A stretch of DNA of 64,000 nt from Granulibacter bethesdensis CGDNIH1 (GTDB lineage Bacteria > Pseudomonadota > Alphaproteobacteria > Acetobacterales > Acetobacteraceae), in NCBI RefSeq assembly GCF_000014285.2, contig NC_008343.2:1018501-1082500 (forward strand). The letters run 5' to 3'. Both the position numbers and the translations under genes were made by a program. The notes beneath the pieces are model-generated. The model ran no database searches, was not told where the DNA came from, and worked only from the letters and a program-made list of their open reading frames with translations. Positions 16,398-25,169 of the stretch are shown in pieces (position 1 is the stretch's first letter; each line of letters opens with the position of its first letter).

Positions 16398-18965
16398 TCA
16401 GCGACGGGGCCGAATATCCGGAGGGAGGGCTACAAACAGATCATCCTGCATGATTTGTCCATCAGACAATGACCTGCTGGCATATCGGGGAGGAGAAACC
16501 CTTTTGTTGAGGGCCGTCTCATCGTCCATCATGGCTTCCTCGACCAGCGCTTCAGCCTCCGCCAGCAACATTTCCTCCGACCCGGCGGAGAGAACGCTTT
16601 CACGGCCGATTTCCAGCAGAACCGGCACAGCAAGCGGAGAGACGCGGGACAGCGCCATATGCCGGATGTGCCCCCGTGCCCGGCGCAGCAGCAGTGCCAG
16701 ACGGCCGATATCGGTCAGTCCCGATGCGGCATCGGCCCGGGTTGCCCGCAGCAGGATATGATCGGGCTGGTGGCGGCGCAGCACATCATAGATCAGATCC
16801 GTATTGATGGTGACCTGACGTCGGCTGCGCTTCAGCCCCGGCTGTTGTCGTTCGATCAGCCCGGATACCACGGCGACATGACGGAAAATACGCCGGAGCA
16901 TGGAGCTTTCCGCCATCCATGCTTCCAGATCATCCCCCAGTATGTCTTCCTCGAACAGCCGGTCGAGACCGGTGGGCTGCCGTGCGCTCCATGTCGCCAT
17001 CACATAATCGGTGGCGACGAAGCCGAGCGGGATCATCCCGAGCCGCTCCATCCGCTTCGTCACCAGCATACCGAGGGTCTGGTGGGCGTTTCTTCCTTCG
17101 AAGCAGTAAGCCACCATGTACCAGCGATCACCTCGCGGAAATGTCTCGATCAACAGGTCATTACGGCCCGGCAGACGGGAGCGGATGCGCTGCTTCTCCA
17201 GCCATTCCCTGACCGGATCAGGCAGGTGTTGCCATCCCTGTCGATCCTGCAACATTCCGCGGACCCGATTGGCGAGGCTGGTCGTCAGCGGCAATCTGGC
17301 CCCGGCATAGGCCGGGACCATCGGATCGCCATCGCCCCCTTCATCGGCCTCCAGCACAGTATCATGCAGCTGAACGAAGCGCAGCAGACGTCCACCGAAC
17401 ATGAATGTATCACCGGGGCGAAGCTGGCTGGCGAAATACTCCTCGACCTCGCCGAGTGTGCTACCCCGTCCTTCCGCACGTTTGCCCCGGTTTCCGCGCA
17501 GGCGCACCTTGATCATCGGTGATTGCACGATGGTGCCGATATTCATCCGCCATTGCCGTGCCACACGGTCGGAACGCACATGCAGAAGGCCTTCGCTGTC
17601 CCGAAACAGCCTGTGCCACTGTTCATAATGGGACAGCGTGTACCCGCCGGTTTCAACGAATCCGAGCGTATCGTCGAAATCCTTGCGGTCGAGCATGCGA
17701 TAAGGCGCTGCCTGCCGCACTTCCTCGAACATCGTATCCGGGTGAAACGGGGCGGAACAGGCCATCCCGAGCAGATGCTGCGCCAGCACATCCAGCCCGC
17801 CGGGGCCGGGAGGATCTCCATCCAGTTCCCGTGCAGAGACTCCCATGATCGCGGCCTCGCATTCCAGCACCTCGAACCTGTTGGCAGGCACCAGAATGGC
17901 GTTGCTGGCTTCATCCATACGGTGGCTGGCGCGTCCCACCCGCTGCAACAGGCGGGAGACGCCTTTGGGCGCGCCGATCTGAAGAACCTGATCCACTCCG
18001 CCCCAGTCGATGCCGAGATCGAGCGAGGATGTCGCCACCACGGCCCGCAACAGACCGGAAGCCATGGCCTGTTCGACGCGTTCGCGCTGTTCCAGCTCCA
18101 GACTGCCATGATGCAGGGCAATGGGGAGCGTTTCCTCATTCAGCCGCCACAGCGCCTGAAACAGAAGCTCGGCCTGCGCGCGGGTGTTGACGAATACAAT
18201 CGTCATGGCGGCCGCTTTGATCCGCTCCAGAATAGCGGGGGCTGCTGCCAGCCCCATATGCCCGGACCATGGCAGCCGGCCGGATGGCAACATCATCTCC
18301 AGCCGGGGGGGAGCACCACCCGCTTCCTCGATGACGATTGCATCGCCGCCGATATAATCGCGCAGTGCCTGAGGATGAGCGGCGGTGGCGGACAGACCTG
18401 ACATGCGCAGACCCGGAACCAGACGGCGCAGCCGGGCCAGGCAGAGGGCCAGCTGATCGCCTCTTTTGGTGCCGGCCAGCGCATGCACTTCGTCGATGAT
18501 TACCGTTCGCAGGCCCTGGAAAAACGTGGGGGCGTCTTCCAGCGACAGCAGCAGGCTCAGGCTTTCCGGTGTTGTCAGGAGGATATGCGGTGGGGTCTCC
18601 CGCTGGCGGGCGCGGCGGCCGGATGGGGTGTCGCCGGTGCGTGTCTCGATCCGGATCGGCAGCCCCATTTCCTGGACCGGAGAAGTCAGATTACGGGCAA
18701 TGTCGGTCGCCAGAGCCTTGAGCGGGCTGACATAAAGGGTATGCAGCCCCTCTGGCTGTCCCTTTGGCAGCTCTGCCTGTCTGGCCAGACTGATCAGGCT
18801 GGGCAGAAAACCGGCCAGCGTTTTTCCGCCACCGGTCGGGGCAATCAGCAGGGCGCTGCGATCAGCTTCGGCGGCATCAAGCATGGCGGCCTGATGCCGC
18901 CGCAACGTCCAGCCGCGCCGTTCGAACCAGGCGGCAAAACGAGGGGGGAGCGTCGTTTGAAGCAT
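16398..18965 (-). CDS. Ligase-associated DEXH-box DNA helicase (Lhr-core type)
   Basis: An 855-residue superfamily 2 helicase. Walker A is PTGGGKT at 43-49, the Walker B box DEVH at 158-161, and motif VI includes QRVGRASHRMDEASN. A long C-terminal Lhr-core region follows the two RecA domains. In characterised homologues it is a DNA-dependent ATPase and 3'-to-5' translocase that unwinds RNA-DNA hybrids. It heads the operon with pdeM and diverges from the exonuclease-ligase operon. The start at 18965 is the only good ATG before the conserved TLPPRFAAWFERRGW segment. Confidence 0.92.
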   Translation of the reverse strand: MLQTTLPPRFAAWFERRGWTLRRHQAAMLDAAEADRSALLIAPTGGGKTLAGFLPSLISLARQAELPKGQPEGLHTLYVSPLKALATDIARNLTSPVQEMGLPIRIETRTGDTPSGRRARQRETPPHILLTTPESLSLLLSLEDAPTFFQGLRTVIIDEVHALAGTKRGDQLALCLARLRRLVPGLRMSGLSATAAHPQALRDYIGGDAIVIEEAGGAPPRLEMMLPSGRLPWSGHMGLAAAPAILERIKAAAMTIVFVNTRAQAELLFQALWRLNEETLPIALHHGSLELEQRERVEQAMASGLLRAVVATSSLDLGIDWGGVDQVLQIGAPKGVSRLLQRVGRASHRMDEASNAILVPANRFEVLECEAAIMGVSARELDGDPPGPGGLDVLAQHLLGMACSAPFHPDTMFEEVRQAAPYRMLDRKDFDDTLGFVETGGYTLSHYEQWHRLFRDSEGLLHVRSDRVARQWRMNIGTIVQSPMIKVRLRGNRGKRAEGRGSTLGEVEEYFASQLRPGDTFMFGGRLLRFVQLHDTVLEADEGGDGDPMVPAYAGARLPLTTSLANRVRGMLQDRQGWQHLPDPVREWLEKQRIRSRLPGRNDLLIETFPRGDRWYMVAYCFEGRNAHQTLGMLVTKRMERLGMIPLGFVATDYVMATWSARQPTGLDRLFEEDILGDDLEAWMAESSMLRRIFRHVAVVSGLIERQQPGLKRSRRQVTINTDLIYDVLRRHQPDHILLRATRADAASGLTDIGRLALLLRRARGHIRHMALSRVSPLAVPVLLEIGRESVLSAGSEEMLLAEAEALVEEAMMDDETALNKRVSPPRYASRSLSDGQIMQDDLFVALPPDIRPRR

Positions 18966-19125
18966 GGCGGAAAGAATGGGGTTCTTATGGTCGCAGGAGA
19001 AGGGGTTAAAAGAGAACGCCTTACAGGCACTGAACTTTCCCGGTCATTCTGCGTCATATGGCCCTGCCTTCAGTCTTGCCGGACGTCACGCACAGCCAGG
19101 ACCGGTCCATGTTCCTGATCTTCTC

Positions 19126-20223
19126 ATGCATCTGAGCGCGCCCCATCCCGAGACATGGCTTCGGCCGTTGCCGCAGGGGCTTTACTGTGAACCGGCTGAT
19201 CTGTTCATCGACCCGGTGGTGCCGGTGGAGCGTGCCGCCATTACCCATGCCCATGCCGATCATGCCCGCCCCGGGCATGGCGCGGTGCTGGCCACGCCTG
19301 AAACGCTCGCCATCATGAAAACCCGCATGGGGGTGGAACGTGCAGCCCGCTCTCCGCAGCCACTGTCTTATGGGGAAAAGATCACGATCAATGATGTGGG
19401 ACTGCGCATGGAACCGGCTGGCCATGTATTGGGCAGTGCGCAGATCGTGCTGGAATGGCGTGGCAGCCGTGTAGTCATCAGCGGCGACTACAAGCGTGCG
19501 CCCGACCCGAGCTGTGCCATTTTTCAGCCTGTTCCCTGCGATGTGTTTGTCACGGAGGCTACGTTTGCCCTGCCGGTCTTTCGCCACCCTCCGGCAGAGC
19601 AGGAAATACGCAAGCTGTGCGACAATCTCACGGTTTTTCCGGAGCGAACCCATCTGGTCGGCTGCTACGCGCTGGGCAAATGCCAGCGTCTGATCATGCT
19701 GCTGCGGCAGGCGGGATGGGTTGCGCCGATCTACCTCCATGGAGCGTTGATGAATGTCTGCCGGACCTATGAGGCGCTTGGTGTGGGGTTGGGCGATCTC
19801 CGCCCCGTGACCTCTGTGCCGAAGGAGGCCTTGCGTGGCGGGATCGTGCTGGCGCCTCCCTCTGCGCTGGCTGATCGCTGGTCGCGCCGATTGCATGATC
19901 CTGTGCCAGTTCTGGCCAGCGGCTGGATGCAGGTCAGGCAACGTGCCCGCGCCAAAGGGGTCGAACTGCCCTTGGTCATCAGCGATCATGCCGACTGGGA
20001 CGCCTTGCTGGCCACAATCCGGGACGTGCAGGCCCCTGAAATCTGGGTGACCCACGGGCGGGAAGAAGCCCTGATCCATGCGGCCGGGTTGATGGGGGTG
20101 AGGGGCCGCGCCCTGCGTCTCATCGGCTATGGTGAGGAAGATGACGATATCGCGGTGGCGGGGGGCGGGATAACAAGCAGTGAGAGGACAGAGGCGATTA
20201 CAACGGGCGGAGAGTCCGTATGA
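19126..20223 (+). CDS. Ligase-associated exonuclease, metallo-beta-lactamase/beta-CASP fold
   Basis: The frame is open from 18964, inside the divergent helicase gene. The conserved protein begins at ATG 19126 (HLSAPHPETWLRPLPQGLYC), giving 365 residues. The zinc motif THAHADHARPG is followed by GHVLGSAQ and SGDYKRAPDP of the beta-CASP/mRNA-3'-processing-like nuclease family. In homologues it is a 3'-to-5' DNA exonuclease acting with the ligase. It overlaps the ligase start by 4 bp (ATGA), so the two are coupled. The last ~25 residues (DDIAVAGGGITSSE...) are a variable tail. The 19126 start lacks a clear ribosome binding site. Confidence 0.88.
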   Translation: MHLSAPHPETWLRPLPQGLYCEPADLFIDPVVPVERAAITHAHADHARPGHGAVLATPETLAIMKTRMGVERAARSPQPLSYGEKITINDVGLRMEPAGHVLGSAQIVLEWRGSRVVISGDYKRAPDPSCAIFQPVPCDVFVTEATFALPVFRHPPAEQEIRKLCDNLTVFPERTHLVGCYALGKCQRLIMLLRQAGWVAPIYLHGALMNVCRTYEALGVGLGDLRPVTSVPKEALRGGIVLAPPSALADRWSRRLHDPVPVLASGWMQVRQRARAKGVELPLVISDHADWDALLATIRDVQAPEIWVTHGREEALIHAAGLMGVRGRALRLIGYGEEDDDIAVAGGGITSSERTEAITTGGESV

Positions 20224-21815
20224 TCGCTTTTGCCGCCCTGCTGGAGCGTCTGATCTATACGCCGTCGCGCAATGCCAGGCTGGCTCTGCTGCAACGTTTT
20301 TTCGAAACCGAACCTGATCCGGATCGCGGATACGGGTTGGCGGCGCTGACAGGTAACCTGTCTTTTGCCACGGCGAAACCGGGCCTGATTCGCGCATTGG
20401 CAGGGCAGCGTGTCGATCCCGAATTATTTGCCCTGTCCTATGATTATGTCGGTGATCTGGCCGAGACGACCTCCCTGATCTGGCCGGTCTCTGTTGATAT
20501 CCTTCCGATGGCCCCTCCCGGATTGGCAGAGGTCGTGACGACCCTTCAGAGCGCCACCAGAATAGACCTGCCGCAGACATTATCCGCATGGCTGGACTCG
20601 TCGGATGAATCGGTACGGTTCGCGATTCTCAAGCTCGTGACTGGCAATCTTCGGGTTGGTGTCTCTGCAAGGCTGGCCAAAGTGGCATTGGCCGGATTGT
20701 CACAGGGGCGGATCGAGCCGGATGAAATAGAGGAGGTGTGGCACGGTCTGACACCCCCCTATCTGACGCTGTTTGCATGGATCGAGGGGCATGGTCCCAG
20801 ACCGGACCCGGCCGGTGCGCCCGTGTTCCGTCCTCCCATGCTGGCCCATCCGCTGGAGCAGCCTGATCTGGAGACTCTTTCCCTCTCTGAATACCGGGTG
20901 GAGTGGAAATGGGATGGTATCCGGGTGCAACTCGTTTCCGTGCCGGGGGGAAAGCGCATTTTCTCCCGCACGGGCGATGATATCTCCGCTTCCTTTCCGG
21001 ATGTGCTGGAGACCATGAATTTCGACGGCGTGCTGGATGGAGAACTGCTGGTTGCACGGGAAGGAGAGGTGGCTCCGTTCGCTGATCTTCAGCAGCGACT
21101 CAACCGCAAATCTCCTGGCCCGGCTTCGTTGAAGCAACATCCGGCTCATGTCAGGCTCTATGATATTCTGTTCGATGAACAGGAGCGTGATCTGCGGGCC
21201 CTGTCCTTTGATGAGCGCAGGCAGCATCTCGAGCGCTGGTTTGCCGTTGCGGCCCCGCTCCGCATGGATCTGTCCGGCCTGATCAAGGTGGAAAATGCAG
21301 AGGCCCTCATTGCCTTGCGGGAGGGCGCGCGTGCGGCTTCGATCGAAGGGCTGATGCTCAAGCGTGGTGACAGTCCCTACGTGCCCGGGCGGCCCAGAGG
21401 CTTGTGGTGGAAGTGGAAACGTAATCCGCTGACGGTTGATGCGGTGATCATGTATGCGCAGCGTGGCCATGGCAGGCGCAGCAGTTTCTATTCCGATTAT
21501 ACGTTCGGCTTATGGCGCGATGACGGTCGTGGGCATGAGGAGTTGGTACCTGTCGGCAAGGCCTATCACGGCTTTACGGATCAGGAGCTGATTGTGCTGG
21601 ATCGCTGGGTGCGCAACCACACTATCGCCCGGTTCGGCCCGGTGCGGGAGGTCGAGAAATCTTTCGTGCTGGAAATCGCTTTTGATGCAGTGCAAAGGTC
21701 GGGCCGTCACAAAAGCGGTATTGCCATGCGCTTCCCCAGAATAGCGAGGCTGCGGACTGATAAACCGGCGTCAGAGGCTGACAGGCTTGAGACCCTGGAG
21801 CGTATGCTCACCTGA
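20220..21815 (+). CDS. ATP-dependent DNA ligase (repair cluster type)
   Basis: Seals nicks in duplex DNA using ATP. The nucleotidyltransferase lysine is K230 in KWDGIR, preceded by an N-terminal DNA-binding domain (about 1-190). Later motifs include DGELLVAR, EGLMLKRGDSPYVPGRP and WWKWKRNPLTVDAV. The 531-residue length matches the ligases of the helicase/exonuclease/PdeM cluster and not the NAD-dependent replicative LigA. It overlaps the exonuclease stop by 4 bp. Confidence 0.93.
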   Translation: MIAFAALLERLIYTPSRNARLALLQRFFETEPDPDRGYGLAALTGNLSFATAKPGLIRALAGQRVDPELFALSYDYVGDLAETTSLIWPVSVDILPMAPPGLAEVVTTLQSATRIDLPQTLSAWLDSSDESVRFAILKLVTGNLRVGVSARLAKVALAGLSQGRIEPDEIEEVWHGLTPPYLTLFAWIEGHGPRPDPAGAPVFRPPMLAHPLEQPDLETLSLSEYRVEWKWDGIRVQLVSVPGGKRIFSRTGDDISASFPDVLETMNFDGVLDGELLVAREGEVAPFADLQQRLNRKSPGPASLKQHPAHVRLYDILFDEQERDLRALSFDERRQHLERWFAVAAPLRMDLSGLIKVENAEALIALREGARAASIEGLMLKRGDSPYVPGRPRGLWWKWKRNPLTVDAVIMYAQRGHGRRSSFYSDYTFGLWRDDGRGHEELVPVGKAYHGFTDQELIVLDRWVRNHTIARFGPVREVEKSFVLEIAFDAVQRSGRHKSGIAMRFPRIARLRTDKPASEADRLETLERMLT

Positions 21816-21997
21816 AGAGAGCGAACTGCCTCCGTAACGGAAAAACCTCTGCCGGCATGAATGCGTAAAAGTTCTGATCGGTCGATTATAATCAGGGATC
21901 GGATTGTGCGGAAATTAAGGCAGGTTCTGTGATTTTAGAGATGCTGCACTGCAAAAAAATGCTTGTGTGAATCGGGTAAACACCGTATCTACGCTCA

Positions 21998-22086
21998 TGT
22001 AGCGTAGCGTTATGTCGCAGCGCTGCTTTTCTTGGACGTTTCCTCCCTAAACTTGGCGGTGCCTGCGTGGCGCCGCCAATTTTTTT
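21998..22086 (+). ncRNA. Candidate alpha-r8 / MmgR-like (Rfam suhB family) small RNA
   Basis: The 286-bp gap after the ligase holds an orphan structured element. At 22039-22048 lies TTTCCTCCCT, the unpaired 10-mer that, to my recollection, is nearly invariant in alphaproteobacterial MmgR/alpha-r8 sRNAs. It is flanked by cttggacg and aaacttgg and followed at once by a strong Rho-independent terminator. A self-complementary GCAGCGCTGC (22017-22026) could form the 5' stem. TTGTGT (21963-21968) and TATCTA (21986-21991), spaced 17 bp, are a weak candidate promoter that would put the 5' end near 21998; this end is a guess. MmgR of Sinorhizobium limits polyhydroxybutyrate accumulation. Confidence 0.68.
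22053..22086 (+). terminator. Rho-independent terminator of the candidate sRNA
   Basis: An 11-bp stem, TTGGCGGTGCC / GGCGCCGCCAA with one G-T wobble, has a 5-base loop and runs directly into seven T residues (22080-22086). It is about 240 bp beyond the ligase stop, too far to be a simple end for that gene, which is one reason to suspect an independent transcript. Confidence 0.88.
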
Positions 22087-22101
22087 GCCTTGATTGCTTA
22101 T

Positions 22102-23025
22102 TCAGGCGGCGCGGGAGAGAAGGGCGGCGGTGGCCCCCAGCCCGTTCATCAAGGATGTCATGGCCTGACGAATCAATGCGAAATGAGCGTTCCTCAGATA
22201 ACGCTCCTCATCCATATACAGGACTCGGGCAATTTCGATTTGCAGGACGTGCACGCCCTTTCCGGGGCGTCCGTAATGCTGTGTGACATAGCCCCCTGCA
22301 TAAGGGTTATTCCGTCGCACGGCATAACCAAGGCGCTGGAGAGTGGCCTCCGCAGCCATGGTGATGGTATTGGCGCAGGAGGTTCCGTGCAAATCACCTA
22401 ACACCATGTCGGCATCGTTCTGACGGCGTGGTATCCGGTTGCCATGCAGCCCGACAGGGGAGGGCATGGAATGACAATCGATCAGCAAACACATACCGAA
22501 CCGGTTGCAGGTTTCCTCAATCAGTTGTGACAGCGCGATATGGTAAGGTTGCCAGCAATCATGGATTCTGGCCGCGGCTTCTGAAAACAGCAGCTTGCGG
22601 CGATAGATCGGCTCGCCGGAAGCGACGATCCGGGCCAGCGTACCGAGACCGGCCTCGACCCTTGCACTGCCGGTATTGACCCAGTCAGGCAGGGTTTCCT
22701 CGAACATGGTTGGATCCAGTTCCCACGCTTCCCGATTGGGATCACACCACGCACGGGGAAAATGGGCGCGCAGGATCGGGGCTCCTAATTCGGGCGCTGC
22801 ACCGAAAAGTTCATCGACGAAGCAATCCTCGCTTTTGCGGAGGGTGTCGTAATCAAGGCGGGAAATAGACAGAAAATCAGGGCTGTAGAGATTTCCGGAA
22901 TGACCGGAAGCAATAACCATCGGCACCGTCTGGCATGCCGGCCGGACGATGCTGAGGGGGCCTTCCTGGCTGATATCCAGTACCCGATAATCCATACTCT
23001 CGATTACGTCCTGATGACGATACAC
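22102..23025 (-). CDS. N-formylglutamate amidohydrolase family protein
   Basis: A 307-residue member of the N-formylglutamate amidohydrolase (HutG2/FGase) family, which hydrolyses N-formylglutamate to glutamate and formate at the end of one histidine degradation route. Recognisable zinc and substrate motifs include IASGHSGNLYSPDFL, LIDCHSMPSP and GGYVTQHYGRPGKGVHVLQIEI. No other hut gene is adjacent, so the physiological substrate is uncertain; family members also act on other N-acyl amino acids. The true start may be the ATG ten codons in (22995, MDYRVLDI). Confidence 0.85.
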   Translation of the reverse strand: MYRHQDVIESMDYRVLDISQEGPLSIVRPACQTVPMVIASGHSGNLYSPDFLSISRLDYDTLRKSEDCFVDELFGAAPELGAPILRAHFPRAWCDPNREAWELDPTMFEETLPDWVNTGSARVEAGLGTLARIVASGEPIYRRKLLFSEAAARIHDCWQPYHIALSQLIEETCNRFGMCLLIDCHSMPSPVGLHGNRIPRRQNDADMVLGDLHGTSCANTITMAAEATLQRLGYAVRRNNPYAGGYVTQHYGRPGKGVHVLQIEIARVLYMDEERYLRNAHFALIRQAMTSLMNGLGATAALLSRAA

Positions 23026-23159
23026 ACAATCATAGCTTGCGCATGACGGGTTTCCGCAAAAGCGCGTGGGAGGAAAATGGACGCATCGTGAGGCATGAAG
23101 AACGCCTTGAAATGCTTTGCTGTGTTAAATGGAAGATATTGATTTTGAAGGGAACAGGA

Positions 23160-23234
23160 TGGTGGGCGCGACAGGGATTGAACCTGTGACCCCCGCCATG
23201 TCAAGGCGATGCTCTACCGCTGAGCTACGCGCCC
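23160..23234 (-). tRNA. tRNA-Val (anticodon GAC)
   Basis: A 75-nt cloverleaf on the minus strand including an encoded 3' CCA. Acceptor stem GGGCGCG / CGCGCCC, D-arm GCTCAGCGGTAGAGC, anticodon stem TCGCC / GGCGG around the loop TTGACAT, and T-arm with loop TTCAATC. Confidence 0.97.
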
Positions 23235-23337
23235 ATCCTGCTTGTGCGGTGCGGGCCTTCTATCTGGCATCTGGCGGACGTGCAAGCCCCTGAAGCCCAT
23301 CATTTGCACGTCCGCATCAATTTTCATGGTTTTGCGG

Positions 23338-24519
23338 TTACAGCCCGTTAAACAGCGCCGTGGAGAGGTACCGCTCGGCAAAGGAGGGGATGATCGTGAC
23401 GATCAGCAGACCCTCATTGGCGGGATTGCGGGCCAGTTCGAGGGCCGCATGCAGGGCTGCACCGGAGGAAATACCGACTGGCAGTCCCTCCACCCGTGCC
23501 ACGCGCCGGGCCACGGCCAGAGCATCACGCTCCGCTACCCGCATGATGCCATCGATTTGTGTCATGTCCAAAATCGTGGGGCGGAAGCCGGGCCCGATTC
23601 CCTGAATGCCGTGCGGACCCGGTTCGTCTCCGGACAGAACGGCGCTTTCCGATGGCTCGACGGCGATGATGCGTAACCCGGGCTTACGAGGTTTCAGCGC
23701 ATGGGCAATTCCGGTCAGTGTTCCACCGGTACCGGCACCGCCGACGATGATGTCAACCTTGCCATCTGTATCAGCCCATATTTCCTCGGCGGTGGTGGCA
23801 GCATGGGCTTCCGGATTGGCGGGGTTGTCGAACTGGCGTGGCATCCATGCGCCGGGGGTGGCGGCAATAATGGCCTCTGCCCGTGCAATGGCCCCGGCCA
23901 TGCCTTGACGAGCAGGGGTCAGCTGAACATCCACACCGAGCAGGCGGAGCATTTTCCGCCGTTCAATCGACGCTCCCTCCGGCATGGTCACGACCAGCCG
24001 GTATCCTTTTGAAGCCGCGACAAATGCAAGTGCAATCCCGGTATTGCCGGATGTCGGCTCAACCAGCACGCTGGTACTCGGATGGATCAGGCCTGCGGCC
24101 TCCGCCTTCTCGATCATTGCCAGTCCGATGCGATCCTTGACCGAGCCGAGCGGATTGAAAAACTCGAGCTTGGCAGTGATATCGGCCACCAGCCGGTCCT
24201 CGACAGTCAGGCGAGGCAGGCGGATCAGAGGGGTACCACCTACAATATCGAGAATGCTGTCGTAGATTTTGCCGCGGGGTTGGGGGCGACGAAGCCCGTC
24301 TGAAGAAAGAGAATCGGTGGTGGACAAGGAGGCTGCCCTGTTGCGAGTGCCGCGTGATCTGGCTTTGGCTTCGCTCGGCTTTCCGTCCTCCGATACCGTG
24401 CCCTCATGATTTATGCCTTGTGCATCGGGGCCATTCTGATCAGGCGTGGCGCCCAGAGAGACTGATTCATTGGTCATACCGGCCGATCCATATCTGTTCG
24501 TGCTTTCACTTATCGTCAT
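23338..24519 (-). CDS. cysK: Cysteine synthase (O-acetylserine sulfhydrylase) with long N-terminal extension
   Basis: PLP enzyme that makes cysteine from O-acetylserine and sulfide. The catalytic core starts near residue 84 ([18 protein letters not shown]). The PLP lysine is K128 in NPLGSVKDR, with the substrate loop EPTSGNTGI and the phosphate loop GGAGTGGT. The first ~80 residues are a low-complexity Ser/Asn/Asp/Arg-rich stretch absent from ordinary CysK (about 310 residues). A start at ATG 24477 would shorten it only slightly. The divergent Rrf2 gene begins 42 bp away, and cysI is 1.5 kb further on. Confidence 0.9.
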   Translation of the reverse strand: MTISESTNRYGSAGMTNESVSLGATPDQNGPDAQGINHEGTVSEDGKPSEAKARSRGTRNRAASLSTTDSLSSDGLRRPQPRGKIYDSILDIVGGTPLIRLPRLTVEDRLVADITAKLEFFNPLGSVKDRIGLAMIEKAEAAGLIHPSTSVLVEPTSGNTGIALAFVAASKGYRLVVTMPEGASIERRKMLRLLGVDVQLTPARQGMAGAIARAEAIIAATPGAWMPRQFDNPANPEAHAATTAEEIWADTDGKVDIIVGGAGTGGTLTGIAHALKPRKPGLRIIAVEPSESAVLSGDEPGPHGIQGIGPGFRPTILDMTQIDGIMRVAERDALAVARRVARVEGLPVGISSGAALHAALELARNPANEGLLIVTIIPSFAERYLSTALFNGL

Positions 24520-24561
24520 AACTCTATATCACCCTTTGCAACGGTGATTTAAGGACTCGTC

Positions 24562-25011
24562 ATGCTGCTGCGTCGTGATAGGGCCATGGTGGCGATTTCC
24601 GTTATGCTGGATGTCGGTTTCCATGGCAGTCGTACCAATACTGTCAGTGCCGCGGATATCGCGGAACGTATAGGCCTCGCACGCCGGGGGATGGAGCCGC
24701 TGCTTCAATCCCTGTCGCGGGCCGGATTGCTGGAAAGTGTCCGTGGACCACGCGGGGGGTACCGTCTGGGCCGTCCCAAACGCGATATCAGGGTGTCCGA
24801 CATCGTGGCCGTCGCTGTGGCCGATGACGGGGAGGGTCATGAAGGCCCTACCGGCAGATTGCAGGTCGCTGTGGTTGACCGGCTGTGGACAGAGCTGGAA
24901 GAAACCGTCCGTGCCCAGCTGGCCGCCATCACATTGGATGATCTGCTGAAAAGGGCGGCTGCGGCAGGCTTGCGTCGGCCGGCGGCGGAACCAATTACGT
25001 TTGTTATCTGA
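24562..25011 (+). CDS. Rrf2 family transcriptional regulator without cysteines
   Basis: A 149-residue winged-helix regulator of the Rrf2 family: the helix-turn-helix TVSAADIAERIGLARRGMEPLLQSLSRAGLL and wing SVRGPRGGYRLGRP are typical. Iron-sulfur sensing members (IscR, NsrR, RirA) carry three cysteines in the region after the wing; this protein has no cysteine at all, so it cannot bind such a cluster through Cys. In that respect it resembles CymR, the cysteine metabolism repressor of Gram-positives, which acts with CysK. The gene is divergent from cysK with only 42 bp between starts, so it probably controls cysK and/or itself. Confidence 0.82.
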   Translation: MLLRRDRAMVAISVMLDVGFHGSRTNTVSAADIAERIGLARRGMEPLLQSLSRAGLLESVRGPRGGYRLGRPKRDIRVSDIVAVAVADDGEGHEGPTGRLQVAVVDRLWTELEETVRAQLAAITLDDLLKRAAAAGLRRPAAEPITFVI

Positions 25012-25169
25012 TCGCTCGCTGGTCACGTTTCCGCCCGCATGAGGTGTGTCATGTTCCATACGCATATGCGGCATGGGGCTGCAAGCGTTAACCACATCTT
25101 TTCTATGTGATATCGGTGGAAGCCGACGTAAAAACGTGATTTTGGTGTCGATACTCCAGGAGGACTATA

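Noticed and set aside
18966-19125. Possible SOS (LexA) box between the divergent repair operons
   Set aside because: Neither GTTC-N7-GTTC nor GAAC-N7-GAAC is present with correct spacing; GAAC copies are 14 bp apart.
19054-20589. 511-codon minus-strand open frame opposite the exonuclease and ligase
   Set aside because: Antisense to two recognised genes with clear motifs; the translation has the Arg/His/Gly/Pro-rich look of a GC-rich shadow.
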